Shown here: positions 16,883 through 25,745 of the stretch, one piece after another
How the letters are laid out: each line of letters begins with the position of its first letter
How positions within the stretch are numbered: the first letter of the stretch is position 1
NCBI GenBank assembly: GCA_015058275.1
Contig: SVCQ01000006.1
Location: 23,233-87,232, forward strand
Source: Clostridiales bacterium
GTDB lineage: Bacteria; Bacillota; Clostridia; Peptostreptococcales; Anaerovoracaceae
Length of the DNA: 64,000 nt
Direction: 5' to 3'
Notes under the pieces: model-generated
Seen by the model: the letters and a program-made list of their open reading frames with translations, nothing else
Told to the model about the DNA's origin: nothing
Databases searched by the model: none
Position numbers and translations under genes: made by a program

Positions 16883-17392
16883 ATGTCGCATTTCGAAAAG
16901 GTAAGTTTTGAGCAGTGGAAGGCGGACTGCGGAGTCAAAGGTCTTCCGGACAAGGAGCTCAGGGAGTGGTATGAGGCCATAAAGCTCCCGCGGCAGGCGA
17001 CCGCATCTTCGGCGGGCTGCGACTTTTATATGCCCTTCAATCTGAACTTCGAATCGGGCAGCGTCTTCCGCATCGCTACGGGAGTGCGCTGGGTCACAGA
17101 CCCGGATGCGGAGTCAGACAGGGGCAGGGTGCTCCTGGTCGTCCCGAGGAGCGGTCTCGGATTCAAATACGGGATCAGGCTGTCCAACACGGTCGGCGTG
17201 ATCGATGCGGACTACTGTGATTCAGACAACGAGGGGCATATATTGATAAGCCTTGTGAACCCGTCGGGTCAGGACGTGCAGCTCGAAGAGGGCAAGCCGT
17301 TCGCACAGGGCATTGTTGTTTCCTATGAAGTGCCGGAGGGCGCGGGCTCTGATGAAGCCAGGAATGGCGGCTTCGGCAGTACGGACAAATGA
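16883..17392 (+). CDS. dut: dUTP diphosphatase (dUTPase)
   Basis: Hydrolyses dUTP to dUMP and pyrophosphate, supplying dTMP synthesis and keeping uracil out of DNA. The trimeric dUTPase motifs are visible in order: SAGCDFYMP (motif 1), PRSGLG (2), GVIDADYCDSDNEGHI (3, with catalytic Asp), PFAQGIV (4) and GGFGSTDK (5). An extra N-terminal segment of about 40 residues precedes motif 1. It is divergent from the standard RGxGGFGSTG and LRSS forms, so dCTP-deaminase-related activity is not excluded. The stop overlaps the next start (ATGA). Confidence 0.85.
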   Translation: MSHFEKVSFEQWKADCGVKGLPDKELREWYEAIKLPRQATASSAGCDFYMPFNLNFESGSVFRIATGVRWVTDPDAESDRGRVLLVVPRSGLGFKYGIRLSNTVGVIDADYCDSDNEGHILISLVNPSGQDVQLEEGKPFAQGIVVSYEVPEGAGSDEARNGGFGSTDK

Positions 17393-18660
17393 GTGATACA
17401 AGGACCGCAGACGTAGTAATAATAGGCGGCGGCGCGTCGGGGCTGGCGGCAGCGGTGGAGCTCGGGATGAGCTCCTCCCGGCTTGATGTGCTCGTCATCG
17501 ACAGGATGCCTGAGCCGGGCCGCAAGATCAGGGCCACGGGCAGCGGCCGCTGCAATATCACGAATACAGGCGCCGCCGGATTCAGCCGTATCATGGAATT
17601 CTTCAGGGAGACGGGTCTTGTGACAAGGACATACGACAACGGCCTTGTCTATCCGTACTCGGAGTCTGCCGCCGATGTGGCGGAGCTCCTGACCTCAAGG
17701 GCTGAGGCCCTCGGGATCCGCTTCGCATGCGGCGAGGAGGTCCTGACAGTCAGAACTGAGGATGCCGGATCAGATGGCAGGCGCTTTGCCGTCACCTCTT
17801 CCTTCAAGGACAGGGACGGAGAGCACCGCGTCGTGACGACGGCCGCTCATGCCATACTCGCGACCGGGGGCAAGGCGGGTCCGGGCTACGGGACCACGGG
17901 CGACGGATACAGGATGGCAAGGGAGTTCGGTCACAGCATAGTGACGCCTGTGCCTGCTCTCACATCCATAGAGTGCGAAGAGTGGTCCGGGGACGCAGAG
18001 CCTTGCGGCGTGATCCTCGGCGGCACGCGCAGCCAGGTGTCGCTGTCGCTCTACAGGGATGAGACACAGGCCTTCGGAGAGGATACTAAGATATTCGAGG
18101 AGAGCGGAGAGCTCCAGTTCACCAGATTCGGACTGTCGGGCATTTGCGTCTTCAACATGACGCGCCACATGAGATACGACAGGGCTTCGGGCGGGAGCCT
18201 CGCGGACTTTCTGGTAAGGGTCGATCTCTTCCCGGGAGCAGACATAAGAGAGTACATAAGGGACAGGCAGGAGGGCAGATTCTCCGGCGCTGCAGCGGGC
18301 GGGCTTTTGCGCACGCTCCTTAAAGCGCCGCTTGCGGAGTACGTGCTCGGAAGGGCCGGCACGGATCCGGAGATGCCGCTGTCGTCTCTCAGAGCAGAAG
18401 ACATAGAGGCCATAGCGGTCAATGTACATGGGCTGTCGTTTAGTCCGTCTCAGATAAGAGGCTGGAAGGACGCCCAGGTCAGCATGGGAGGCGTTTCCCT
18501 TGATGAGATATATGAGGAAACATGCGAGTCGAAGATCGTACCGGGGTTATATATTACGGGCGAGCTCGCTGACAGGGACTTCCCCTGCGGGGGCTTCAAC
18601 CTCAGCAACGCATGGATCACGGGACTTGCGGCCGCAGACAGCATAGCTTCGGGCAGATAG
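17389..18660 (+). CDS. HI0933/YhiN-family FAD flavoprotein
   Basis: Flavoprotein of the HI0933 (BaiN/RdsA-like) family. The N-terminal dinucleotide-binding motif is VVIIGGGASGLAAAVEL, followed by GRKIRATGSGRCNITNTG, which is diagnostic for the family. The C-terminal block CGGFNLSNAWITGLAAADS completes the FAD site. The length is 423 residues. The physiological substrate is unknown; some relatives reduce bile-acid intermediates or act on rRNA wobble intermediates. It is translationally coupled to dut (ATGA overlap). Confidence 0.85.
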   Translation: MSDTRTADVVIIGGGASGLAAAVELGMSSSRLDVLVIDRMPEPGRKIRATGSGRCNITNTGAAGFSRIMEFFRETGLVTRTYDNGLVYPYSESAADVAELLTSRAEALGIRFACGEEVLTVRTEDAGSDGRRFAVTSSFKDRDGEHRVVTTAAHAILATGGKAGPGYGTTGDGYRMAREFGHSIVTPVPALTSIECEEWSGDAEPCGVILGGTRSQVSLSLYRDETQAFGEDTKIFEESGELQFTRFGLSGICVFNMTRHMRYDRASGGSLADFLVRVDLFPGADIREYIRDRQEGRFSGAAAGGLLRTLLKAPLAEYVLGRAGTDPEMPLSSLRAEDIEAIAVNVHGLSFSPSQIRGWKDAQVSMGGVSLDEIYEETCESKIVPGLYITGELADRDFPCGGFNLSNAWITGLAAADSIASGR

Positions 18661-18678
18661 AAAGAGGTGCGCCGTAAG

Positions 18679-20274
18679 ATGGCAAGATACCGCCTGGCAC
18701 AGATCAAGACAGATACAGATGAGCCCATGGACAGGCTCCCCTCAAGAGTCGCAAAGCTGGTAAGGATCAGCGAGAGCGACATCCGGGAATGGGAGGTGAG
18801 ACGGAGGTCCACGGACTCAAGGAAGAAGCCGCATATACAGTATGTATATACGGTCGATTTCGTTACGGACAAAAAACTCAAAATCGCAAACAACAGGAAC
18901 CTGACACTTGTCGATGAAGCCGCGGAGGCTGAGGCTGTGAGGCCGCCTGAGCCGGGAGACAGGGCCGCAGGCTCAAGACCTGTCGTGGTCGGCATGGGCC
19001 CTGCCGGACTCTTTGCGGGACTCGAGCTTGCGAAGGCCGGTTACAGGCCGCTCATCATTGAAAGAGGACCTGCCATGGAAGGCAGGATAGAGGCTGTCAA
19101 TAAGTTCAGGGAGGACAGGGTGCTCGACCCTGAGGCCAACATGCTCTTCGGAGAGGGCGGCGCGGGCACCTTCTCTGACGGCAAGATAGGCACCGGCATC
19201 AAGGATGGGCTCATAAGACAGGTGCTGGCTGAATTCCGCGATGCGGGAGCCGGCGATGACATAATGTACCTGGCAAAGCCTCATATAGGCACGGATGTAC
19301 TCAGAGTCGTCATAGTCAACATACGCAGGAAGATAGAGTCTCTCGGAGCTGAGGTAAGATTCGGCACAAAGCTCGAGCGCATCATCACTAAGGACGGAGA
19401 GATCAAAGCCGCAGTGCTGAGAGGGCCCGATCCTGCAAGCGGGGAGACATGCGAATACCGCATCGATGCGGAGGCTATCATACTGGCTTCAGGCCACAGC
19501 GCCAGAGATACCTTCGCCATGCTTGAAGGCGAGGGCGCGGACATGGAGCAAAAGCCTTTCTCCATAGGAGTCCGCATGGAGCATCCGCAGGCTCTAATTG
19601 ACGCCGCCCAGTACGGCACGGAGAATGCCGGAAAGCTCGCTCCGGCGGATTACAGGATCAACTACAGGGCGTCAAACGGCAGGGGAGTCTACTCGTTCTG
19701 CATGTGCCCGGGCGGCGAGGTCGTCGTCTGCACTACAGCGGAGGGAGAGCTCTGCGTCAACGGCATGAGCAACCGCAGGCGCGACAGCGGGACCGCCAAC
19801 AGCGGCATACTCTGCGATGTGAGGACGGAGGACTTCGGATCGGACGATGTGCTGGCGGGAGTCAGGTTCCAGGAGAAGTACGAAAGGCTCGCCTTCATAA
19901 ACGGAGGAGGTGACTTCACGGCTCCGAAATGCTGCATGAAGGACTTCCTGAGCGATGATGAAGAGGGCCGGAGAGCGGCTCAGCCCGTAAAGGCATCGCT
20001 TCCGGAGTTCGCATATGAGGCCATCAGGGAAGCCGTACCGGACTTTGCCCGCAGGATAAAGGGCTATGACGATCCGGATGCGGTGATCACGGCCGTGGAG
20101 ACCAGAAGCTCATCCCCTGTGAGGATACTCAGAGACGGGAGCGGCCAGAGCAATATACGCGGGCTGTATCCTGCGGGCGAGGGCGCCGGATACGCCGGCG
20201 GCATCACATCGGCGGCCTGCGACGGCATACGCGCCGCATGGCACATTATTGAGAAGTACTCTCTTCCGAAATGA
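18679..20274 (+). CDS. NAD(P)/FAD-dependent dehydrogenase (COG2509 type)
   Basis: Large FAD oxidoreductase of unknown substrate, 531 residues. It has an N-terminal ferredoxin-like module of about 90 residues (VYTVDFVTDKKLKIANNRNL), then the Rossmann motif VVVGMGPAGLFAGLELAKAG near residue 105, and the conserved GEGGAGTFSDGK. The C terminus GEGAGYAGGITSAACDGI closes the FAD site. The start at 18679 is chosen over GTG 18667 because AAAGAGG lies at the right distance. It is the last gene of the metK operon. Confidence 0.85.
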   Translation: MARYRLAQIKTDTDEPMDRLPSRVAKLVRISESDIREWEVRRRSTDSRKKPHIQYVYTVDFVTDKKLKIANNRNLTLVDEAAEAEAVRPPEPGDRAAGSRPVVVGMGPAGLFAGLELAKAGYRPLIIERGPAMEGRIEAVNKFREDRVLDPEANMLFGEGGAGTFSDGKIGTGIKDGLIRQVLAEFRDAGAGDDIMYLAKPHIGTDVLRVVIVNIRRKIESLGAEVRFGTKLERIITKDGEIKAAVLRGPDPASGETCEYRIDAEAIILASGHSARDTFAMLEGEGADMEQKPFSIGVRMEHPQALIDAAQYGTENAGKLAPADYRINYRASNGRGVYSFCMCPGGEVVVCTTAEGELCVNGMSNRRRDSGTANSGILCDVRTEDFGSDDVLAGVRFQEKYERLAFINGGGDFTAPKCCMKDFLSDDEEGRRAAQPVKASLPEFAYEAIREAVPDFARRIKGYDDPDAVITAVETRSSSPVRILRDGSGQSNIRGLYPAGEGAGYAGGITSAACDGIRAAWHIIEKYSLPK

Positions 20275-20296
20275 CAGGAGAATAAACCGACAAAAC

Positions 20297-20329
20297 AAAA
20301 CGCTTCGGACGATCTGCCCGAAGCGTTTT
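20297..20329. terminator. bidirectional terminator
   Basis: Perfect 12-base stem AAAACGCTTCGG / CCGAAGCGTTTT with a 9-base loop. It serves the FAD dehydrogenase gene and the converging dapB. Confidence 0.88.
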
Positions 20330-20343
20330 GATTATCCGTAAGT

Positions 20344-21144
20344 TTACAGCCCCATCGACTCTCTTATGCCGTAGAGCCCGACCGGCTGGTCCGCCATCCA
20401 GATGCAGGCGTTGACGGCACCTTTGGCGCAGCCCTTCCAGTTGAGGCAGTGGTGTGTGATCTCGAGCCTCTCGCCCTCGCCGAAGAAGAACACGGTGTGT
20501 GACGACGGGGTGTCGCCTCCGCGAAGAGCGTGGAATGTGACCTTGCCCTTTTCGCGAGGGTGGCGTCCGAGCGGCCTGCCGTATACGGCGTCAGAGACGA
20601 GGTCTCTGCCGACCGCTTCGCCCATGCTCTCGATCAGCTCGCGGGCGGTGCCGCTCGGAGCATCGAGCTTGGTGTTGTCGTGCATGTCTATGATCTCTAT
20701 ATCCGTATCCTCATAGAGCTCCTTTGCGGCGTCCATGAGGAGCTTGCGCATCACGTTGACCATGCGGTCTGTGTTGGCTGCGATCATGATCGGGATGGTC
20801 TTTGAAGCCTCTTCGAGCTTAGCTCTCTGCTCAGGGCTGAATCCCGTTGTACCTATGACGAGGGCTTTGTGATGTCTGATGCAGGCATCAAGGACCTCCA
20901 TGCCGAGCTCGACTGTCGAAAAGTCGCATACGACATCGGCCTGATCGATGACGGACTCAAGATCATCGACAACAGGAGCGCCTACGCTGCACCCGATCAT
21001 CGCGACCTCTCCTATGTCCCTGCCGATGTAGTCCCTGCCTGCAGGGCCTACGCCCGCTACTATCTCAACATTATCTCTTGATGCGGCATCGGCGACTATA
21101 AGGCTGGCCATCTTGCCGCGGGGAGCTGTGATTATAAGCTTCAT
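20344..21144 (-). CDS. dapB: 4-hydroxy-tetrahydrodipicolinate reductase, divergent
   Basis: NAD(P)H-dependent reductase of the diaminopimelate/lysine pathway. The substrate motif is MHDNTKLDAPSGTA near residue 160, and VIGTTGFSPEQ is typical. Two features depart from the usual enzyme. The nucleotide loop reads TAPRGKMAS instead of GxxGRMG, and the catalytic HH pair is HD, keeping the first His and the Lys. The C terminus (NACIWMADQPVGLYGIRESMGL) fits the family. The length of 266 residues is normal. It is co-transcribed with the upstream dCMP deaminase (18-base gap). Confidence 0.85.
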   Translation of the reverse strand: MKLIITAPRGKMASLIVADAASRDNVEIVAGVGPAGRDYIGRDIGEVAMIGCSVGAPVVDDLESVIDQADVVCDFSTVELGMEVLDACIRHHKALVIGTTGFSPEQRAKLEEASKTIPIMIAANTDRMVNVMRKLLMDAAKELYEDTDIEIIDMHDNTKLDAPSGTARELIESMGEAVGRDLVSDAVYGRPLGRHPREKGKVTFHALRGGDTPSSHTVFFFGEGERLEITHHCLNWKGCAKGAVNACIWMADQPVGLYGIRESMGL

Positions 21145-21162
21145 ATCCGTATCTCCTTTTGT

Positions 21163-21654
21163 TTATTTCTTTTCGCTGTAATCCAGCACGATCTGTTTGA
21201 TGGCCGGTCTGAACTGCGTCAGTTTGACTCCGGCCGTGGTCAGCATGAGCTTGGAAGCCTTGACTCCCGTGGTGTCCGCGTACTTGTCGGAAAGATATAC
21301 GATCTCCTTGATGCCCGACTGTATGATCGCCTTGGCGCACTCGTTGCACGGGAAGAGATCGACATATATCCTGGAGCCCTTGAGGTTTTTGCCGGAAGCA
21401 TTGAGTATGGCGTTGAGCTCGGCGTGAACCACGAACGGATACTTGGTGACATCGCCCTCGCGGTCCCACGGGAACTCATCGTCCGAGCAGCCTATAGGGA
21501 AGCCGTTGTAGCCCGTCGTGAGTATCACGTTGTTGTCGTCGACTATGCACGCTCCGACCTGTGTGTTGGGGTCCTTGCTGCGTTTGGAGGCGAGCAGGGC
21601 GACGCCCATGAAATACTCGTCCCAGCTTATGTAATCGGTCCTCTTGCCTGTCAT
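21163..21654 (-). CDS. dCMP deaminase (ComEB-type)
   Basis: Zinc deaminase converting dCMP to dUMP. The zinc/catalytic motif is HAEL (His78, Glu80) with PCNECAK (Cys103, Cys106). The N-terminal WDEYFMGVALLASKRSKDPNTQVGA is characteristic of the family. At 163 residues it is full length. Its product complements the dUTPase encoded 4 kb away. It is the first gene of a two-gene unit with dapB. Confidence 0.93.
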   Translation of the reverse strand: MTGKRTDYISWDEYFMGVALLASKRSKDPNTQVGACIVDDNNVILTTGYNGFPIGCSDDEFPWDREGDVTKYPFVVHAELNAILNASGKNLKGSRIYVDLFPCNECAKAIIQSGIKEIVYLSDKYADTTGVKASKLMLTTAGVKLTQFRPAIKQIVLDYSEKK

Positions 21655-21841
21655 CTGTACCTCCTGTATATCCGGTAATCCTTCCGGCTAATTTTACAAC
21701 CGCGGACGCTTTGCGTTCAACTCAAAAATCCGCCGTAAAACCGCATGCATTCTCTTTAGTACGAGAGAGCAAAATCTTTGTAATGGATGCCTGAAAATGT
21801 TAAAATAACAATAACTGTGACTTGATGGAGGAACTAACGAA

Positions 21842-23731
21842 ATGGCACAAAAAAGAAGACCCTCTCTGATCGCGGTCCTGACCATATGCATGATGCTTCT
21901 GGCGGCCGCTGCATCAGTCGGGGCAGTGCATATATATGCGGATACAGAGAACCGCGCGGACGTTGATCCGGGCGAGATGCAGGCTGCTCAAAAGCCTGAC
22001 GAAGTCGGCGCCTTTGAGGTGACATCCTACAAATACAGAGCCAAGGTCAGGAAGGACCATTCATACTATGTAGTGGAGAAGATCGGGGTCAATATACCGG
22101 ACGATCTTGCGAGCATACAATTCGCCATACCGAGCGGTAATTTCCGCATCAGTAATATTAAGGTGGAGGATGCGGCCTACGCGTCAAAGACCGCTTCGGA
22201 GGCCAGCACCGTATCCATAGTCGATCCGGACAAGCTCACAAAGGGCAGCCACGTATACACGATCAAATACCTCATACAGGAATACCACGACAAGGACCCG
22301 GCCAAGGACATGTTCTACTTCAACGTCCTGCTGCCGGAGTGGAAGCAGCCTATCGGCAAGGTAGACATAAAGGTGACATTCCCTGAGGACTTCCCGTGGG
22401 ACGACATGCACTGCTACTCGGGACAGTTCGGAGTACAGGACTCCAACAACCGGATATCCTTCAGGCCTGATCCGGATGCGGGCATTGTGACGATCACGGG
22501 CGACAGGATACCGGAGAACTTCGGCATCACCCTCAAGGACCAGCTGCCTGACGGTTACTGGGAGGGCGCGCTCAACGGCCTGTGGGCCTTCAACGCATCA
22601 CTCATAGCTCTGCTCGGAGCCGCAGTCATACTGATGGTGCTGTGGTTGATCGGAGGCAGGGACCCAAAGGTCAGCAAGGACCCTGTGACAAAGCCTATCG
22701 AAGGGCTCAGCCCTGTGGATCTCGGCTACGCATTCAGAGGCAGGGTGCAGATCGGAGACGTGCTTCGCCTGTTGATCAGCTTTGGTCAAAAGGGCTACCT
22801 CAGGATAAGTGAGTACGAGCCAAAGAGATATAGGCTGTACAAAGAGGAGGAGCCGGCAGGCGAGGAGAGGATGTACAGAAGCGCCTGGGGCATACTCTTC
22901 GAGGATATATACAAGGGCCGTGCTGTCGACATGGCCGAGCTGGGGCCGAGGCTCGAGCGCATACTGAGCTCGATCGAGGACGACGTCGCAGCCGGATTCA
23001 CGACAAACGACTCCCTGGCGTTCACGCCGGTATCCCGGGCGTTCAGAGCAGCCGGCTCTGCCATACTCGGCATAGCCCTGGGGATTGCGAACGCATTCTC
23101 ATACATCTATGACTACCAGAGCATCAATTACATAGAGAGCATCCTTATCGCACTCGCGGCTGCGGCCGCATCGATGGTGCTCTGCCGTGCCGTGGACGGA
23201 GTGGACTCGGTCTCGAGGACTTCCGGACGCATGGCGATCGCGGGAGCCGCATTCCTGCTGGCCCTGCCTGTCATATATACAGCGGTGAGGACCTACAGCA
23301 ATACAGGCATAGCGCTGCTTCCTGCCGCCGTCATCGTATCGGCTGTCGTATCAGCCTTCCTGATCATCATCATGAGGGCCAGAGGCAGGCAGAACGCAGA
23401 GCTGGTCGGCAAGCTGAGACAGATCAGGAACTTCATATATCATCCGACGCCAAAGGAGCTCCTGGCCAATCACCTGGCCGATCCGAACTACTACTACGAG
23501 ATGCTGACATACGCGCTCGCGCTCGGAGCCGAGGAGGCATGGGCGATCTCCTTCCTGACGCTCGATGTGCCTGAGCCTGATTGGTACTCGGACGACATAG
23601 AGGGACACGCCTTCTCCAACCTGAGAGAACAGGCGACGACCATAGACTACGCAAGAGACCTGCGCTCGTTCATAAGGACCATAGAGAACGCATTCAGCGA
23701 CATGGAAAGACGCAGGATAAGAAAGAAATAA
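21842..23731 (+). CDS. DUF2207 domain membrane protein
   Basis: Exported, membrane-anchored protein of unknown function, 629 residues. After a signal-like helix (residues 9-31) there is an extracytoplasmic DUF2207 beta domain (about 50-235), then a membrane helix (LLGAAVILMVLWLIGG). A cytoplasmic stretch (LRLLISFGQKGYLRISEYE) and four further helices between about 400 and 510 follow. The C-terminal tail is soluble and ends in basic ERRRIRKK. DUF2207 proteins are widespread in Bacillota without a proven role. typA follows after 22 bases. Confidence 0.85.
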   Translation: MAQKRRPSLIAVLTICMMLLAAAASVGAVHIYADTENRADVDPGEMQAAQKPDEVGAFEVTSYKYRAKVRKDHSYYVVEKIGVNIPDDLASIQFAIPSGNFRISNIKVEDAAYASKTASEASTVSIVDPDKLTKGSHVYTIKYLIQEYHDKDPAKDMFYFNVLLPEWKQPIGKVDIKVTFPEDFPWDDMHCYSGQFGVQDSNNRISFRPDPDAGIVTITGDRIPENFGITLKDQLPDGYWEGALNGLWAFNASLIALLGAAVILMVLWLIGGRDPKVSKDPVTKPIEGLSPVDLGYAFRGRVQIGDVLRLLISFGQKGYLRISEYEPKRYRLYKEEEPAGEERMYRSAWGILFEDIYKGRAVDMAELGPRLERILSSIEDDVAAGFTTNDSLAFTPVSRAFRAAGSAILGIALGIANAFSYIYDYQSINYIESILIALAAAAASMVLCRAVDGVDSVSRTSGRMAIAGAAFLLALPVIYTAVRTYSNTGIALLPAAVIVSAVVSAFLIIIMRARGRQNAELVGKLRQIRNFIYHPTPKELLANHLADPNYYYEMLTYALALGAEEAWAISFLTLDVPEPDWYSDDIEGHAFSNLREQATTIDYARDLRSFIRTIENAFSDMERRRIRKK

Positions 23732-23753
23732 TCAAAGAAGGGTTTTAAAAGGA

Positions 23754-25640
23754 ATGGCAGACAAGCAAAAGATTATCAACATAGCCGTAATTGCACATGT
23801 AGACGCCGGGAAGTCCACTCTCGTGGATGCACTCCTCGCTCAGTCTCATGTATTCAGAGATAACGAGCAGGTAGTGGACTGCGTGATGGACTCAGATGCT
23901 ATCGAAAGAGAGCGCGGCATCACGATCTACTCCAAGAACTGCTCCATAATGTACAAGGACTACAAGATCAATATCGTGGACACGCCGGGACACGCCGACT
24001 TCAGCTCTGAGGTCGAGCGTATCATGAAGACGGTAGATACGGTGATCCTACTCGTGGATTCGAGCGAGGGCCCTATGCCTCAGACGAGGTTCGTGCTCAA
24101 CAAATCGCTCCAGCAGGGCATCAACCCGATCCTCTTCATCAACAAGATCGACAAAAAGGACGCGCGTATCGATGAGGTCGTCGATGAGGTATACGAGCTC
24201 TTCATGGACCTCGAAGCCAATGACGATCAGCTCGACTTCCCTATACTCTACGGCATCGCAAGACAGGGCATCGCAGTAAATGACCCGTCCGAGGTCGAGA
24301 GCATAGACATAGGAGAGGGCGCAGCCAAGATCAAAAAGTCGCCTAAGGGCTTCGGCGGGCTCAACATAGAGCCGCTGCTGGAGTGCATCACTCAGCACTG
24401 CGATCCTTATCCGGACTGCGACGATGAGCCTCTCCAGCTCCAGGTATCCACCCTGGCTTACGACGACTATATCGGAAGGCTCGGTATCGGCAGGATCACA
24501 AGAGGCCGCATCAAAGAGGCCCAGATGGTATCGGTCACAAGATCTGACGGCAGCGTCACCAAAAATAAGATCAATCAGGTCTTCGTCTACAAAGGACTCA
24601 GCAGGATCGCGGTAGAGGAGGCTTCGGCCGGAGACATAGTTGTCGTATCCGGAATATCGGACATATCGATCGGAGACACCATCTGCGATCCGGATCATCC
24701 GGAGTCGCTTGGGACTATCAGCATAGAAGAGCCGACGCTCTCGATGAACTTCATGGTCAACACATCGCCGTTCGCGGGCAAGTCCGGCAAGTACGTCACA
24801 TCAAGACACATCAAGGACCGTCTCGAAAAGGAACTCGAGGTCAACGTGGGACTCCTCGTCGAGCCAACCGACAGCACGGATTCCTTCAAGGTATCCGGCA
24901 GGGGAGAACTTCACCTCTCCATACTGATCGAGAACATGCGCCGCGAAGACTATGAACTGGCTGTGTCAAAGCCTGAGGTGGTGCTGAAGCGCGCGGAGAA
25001 CGGAGAGAGGCTGGAGCCGGTCGAGGAGGTCGTCATAAGCGTGCCTGATGAGTACACAGGTCCTGTCATCTCTAAGCTCAACCTCAGGAAGGGCCTCATG
25101 ACTGAGATGATGTCCGAGGGCAACGGCTACTCGAGGATCACATACACCGCACCGACAAGAGGCCTCATGGGCTACCGCTCGGAGTTCATCAACGATACGA
25201 GGGGCGAAGGCACGATGGTAAGGCGCTTCAGCGGATTCGAGCCATGGAAGGGAGATATCCCGGGCAGGGTCAACGGCGTTGCTGTCGCCCAGGAGGAGGG
25301 CAACTGCACGGCATACGCCATATTCACCATCCAGGAGAGAGTGCAGATGTTCGTCAAGCCTCAGGACCACGTATACGAGGGTCAGCTTGTCGGCATGAAC
25401 GCCCGCTCAGACGACATGGTGGTAAATCCGTGCAGAGCCAAAAAGGCCACCAACATGAGAGCGGCCGGCTCGGACGACACCATCAAGCTGACACCGCCGA
25501 GGACATTCACACTCGAGGAGGCGCTCGAATTCATCGATGATGACGAGCTCGTCGAGGTAACTCCGGACGACATCCGTCTCCGCAAAAAGCTGCTGACGGA
25601 GCTCGAAAGACGCAAATACAACAACAAGATGAAAAAGTAA
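23754..25640 (+). CDS. typA: ribosome-associated GTPase TypA/BipA
   Basis: Translational GTPase acting on ribosome assembly and stress adaptation. G1 is AHVDAGKST, the switch block is [14 protein letters not shown]3 is DTPGHADF, G4 is NKIDK. EF-G-like domains II, III and V and the BipA-specific C-terminal domain follow. At 628 residues it is slightly longer than usual, mainly through an insertion after GQARQGI-type residues near 160-200 ([20 protein letters not shown]). AAGG precedes the ATG. The gene ends 15 bases before a perfect 28-base palindrome. Confidence 0.95.
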   Translation: MADKQKIINIAVIAHVDAGKSTLVDALLAQSHVFRDNEQVVDCVMDSDAIERERGITIYSKNCSIMYKDYKINIVDTPGHADFSSEVERIMKTVDTVILLVDSSEGPMPQTRFVLNKSLQQGINPILFINKIDKKDARIDEVVDEVYELFMDLEANDDQLDFPILYGIARQGIAVNDPSEVESIDIGEGAAKIKKSPKGFGGLNIEPLLECITQHCDPYPDCDDEPLQLQVSTLAYDDYIGRLGIGRITRGRIKEAQMVSVTRSDGSVTKNKINQVFVYKGLSRIAVEEASAGDIVVVSGISDISIGDTICDPDHPESLGTISIEEPTLSMNFMVNTSPFAGKSGKYVTSRHIKDRLEKELEVNVGLLVEPTDSTDSFKVSGRGELHLSILIENMRREDYELAVSKPEVVLKRAENGERLEPVEEVVISVPDEYTGPVISKLNLRKGLMTEMMSEGNGYSRITYTAPTRGLMGYRSEFINDTRGEGTMVRRFSGFEPWKGDIPGRVNGVAVAQEEGNCTAYAIFTIQERVQMFVKPQDHVYEGQLVGMNARSDDMVVNPCRAKKATNMRAAGSDDTIKLTPPRTFTLEEALEFIDDDELVEVTPDDIRLRKKLLTELERRKYNNKMKK

Positions 25641-25655
25641 TTGTGTTGGCACAAG

Positions 25656-25723
25656 TGGCCCAAGGGACAGGTCCCTGGGCCAACCACAGAAATATTTGGC
25701 CCAGGGACCTGTCCCTTGGGCCA
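25656..25723. repeat. perfect 28-base-arm palindrome between typA and pyc
   Basis: The arm TGGCCCAAGGGACAGGTCCC (continuing TGGGCCAA) is repeated inverted with a 12-base loop. The core GGGACAGGTCCCTG is shared with the element before metK. There is no T run, so it is not a standard terminator. Confidence 0.9.
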
Positions 25724-25745
25724 CCGGTAAAGCAAAAGGATATAT

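Noticed and set aside
21694..21841. Small ORF on the minus strand before the DUF2207 gene
   Set aside because: It overlaps the DUF2207 promoter and start, has no ribosome site and no recognisable domain.
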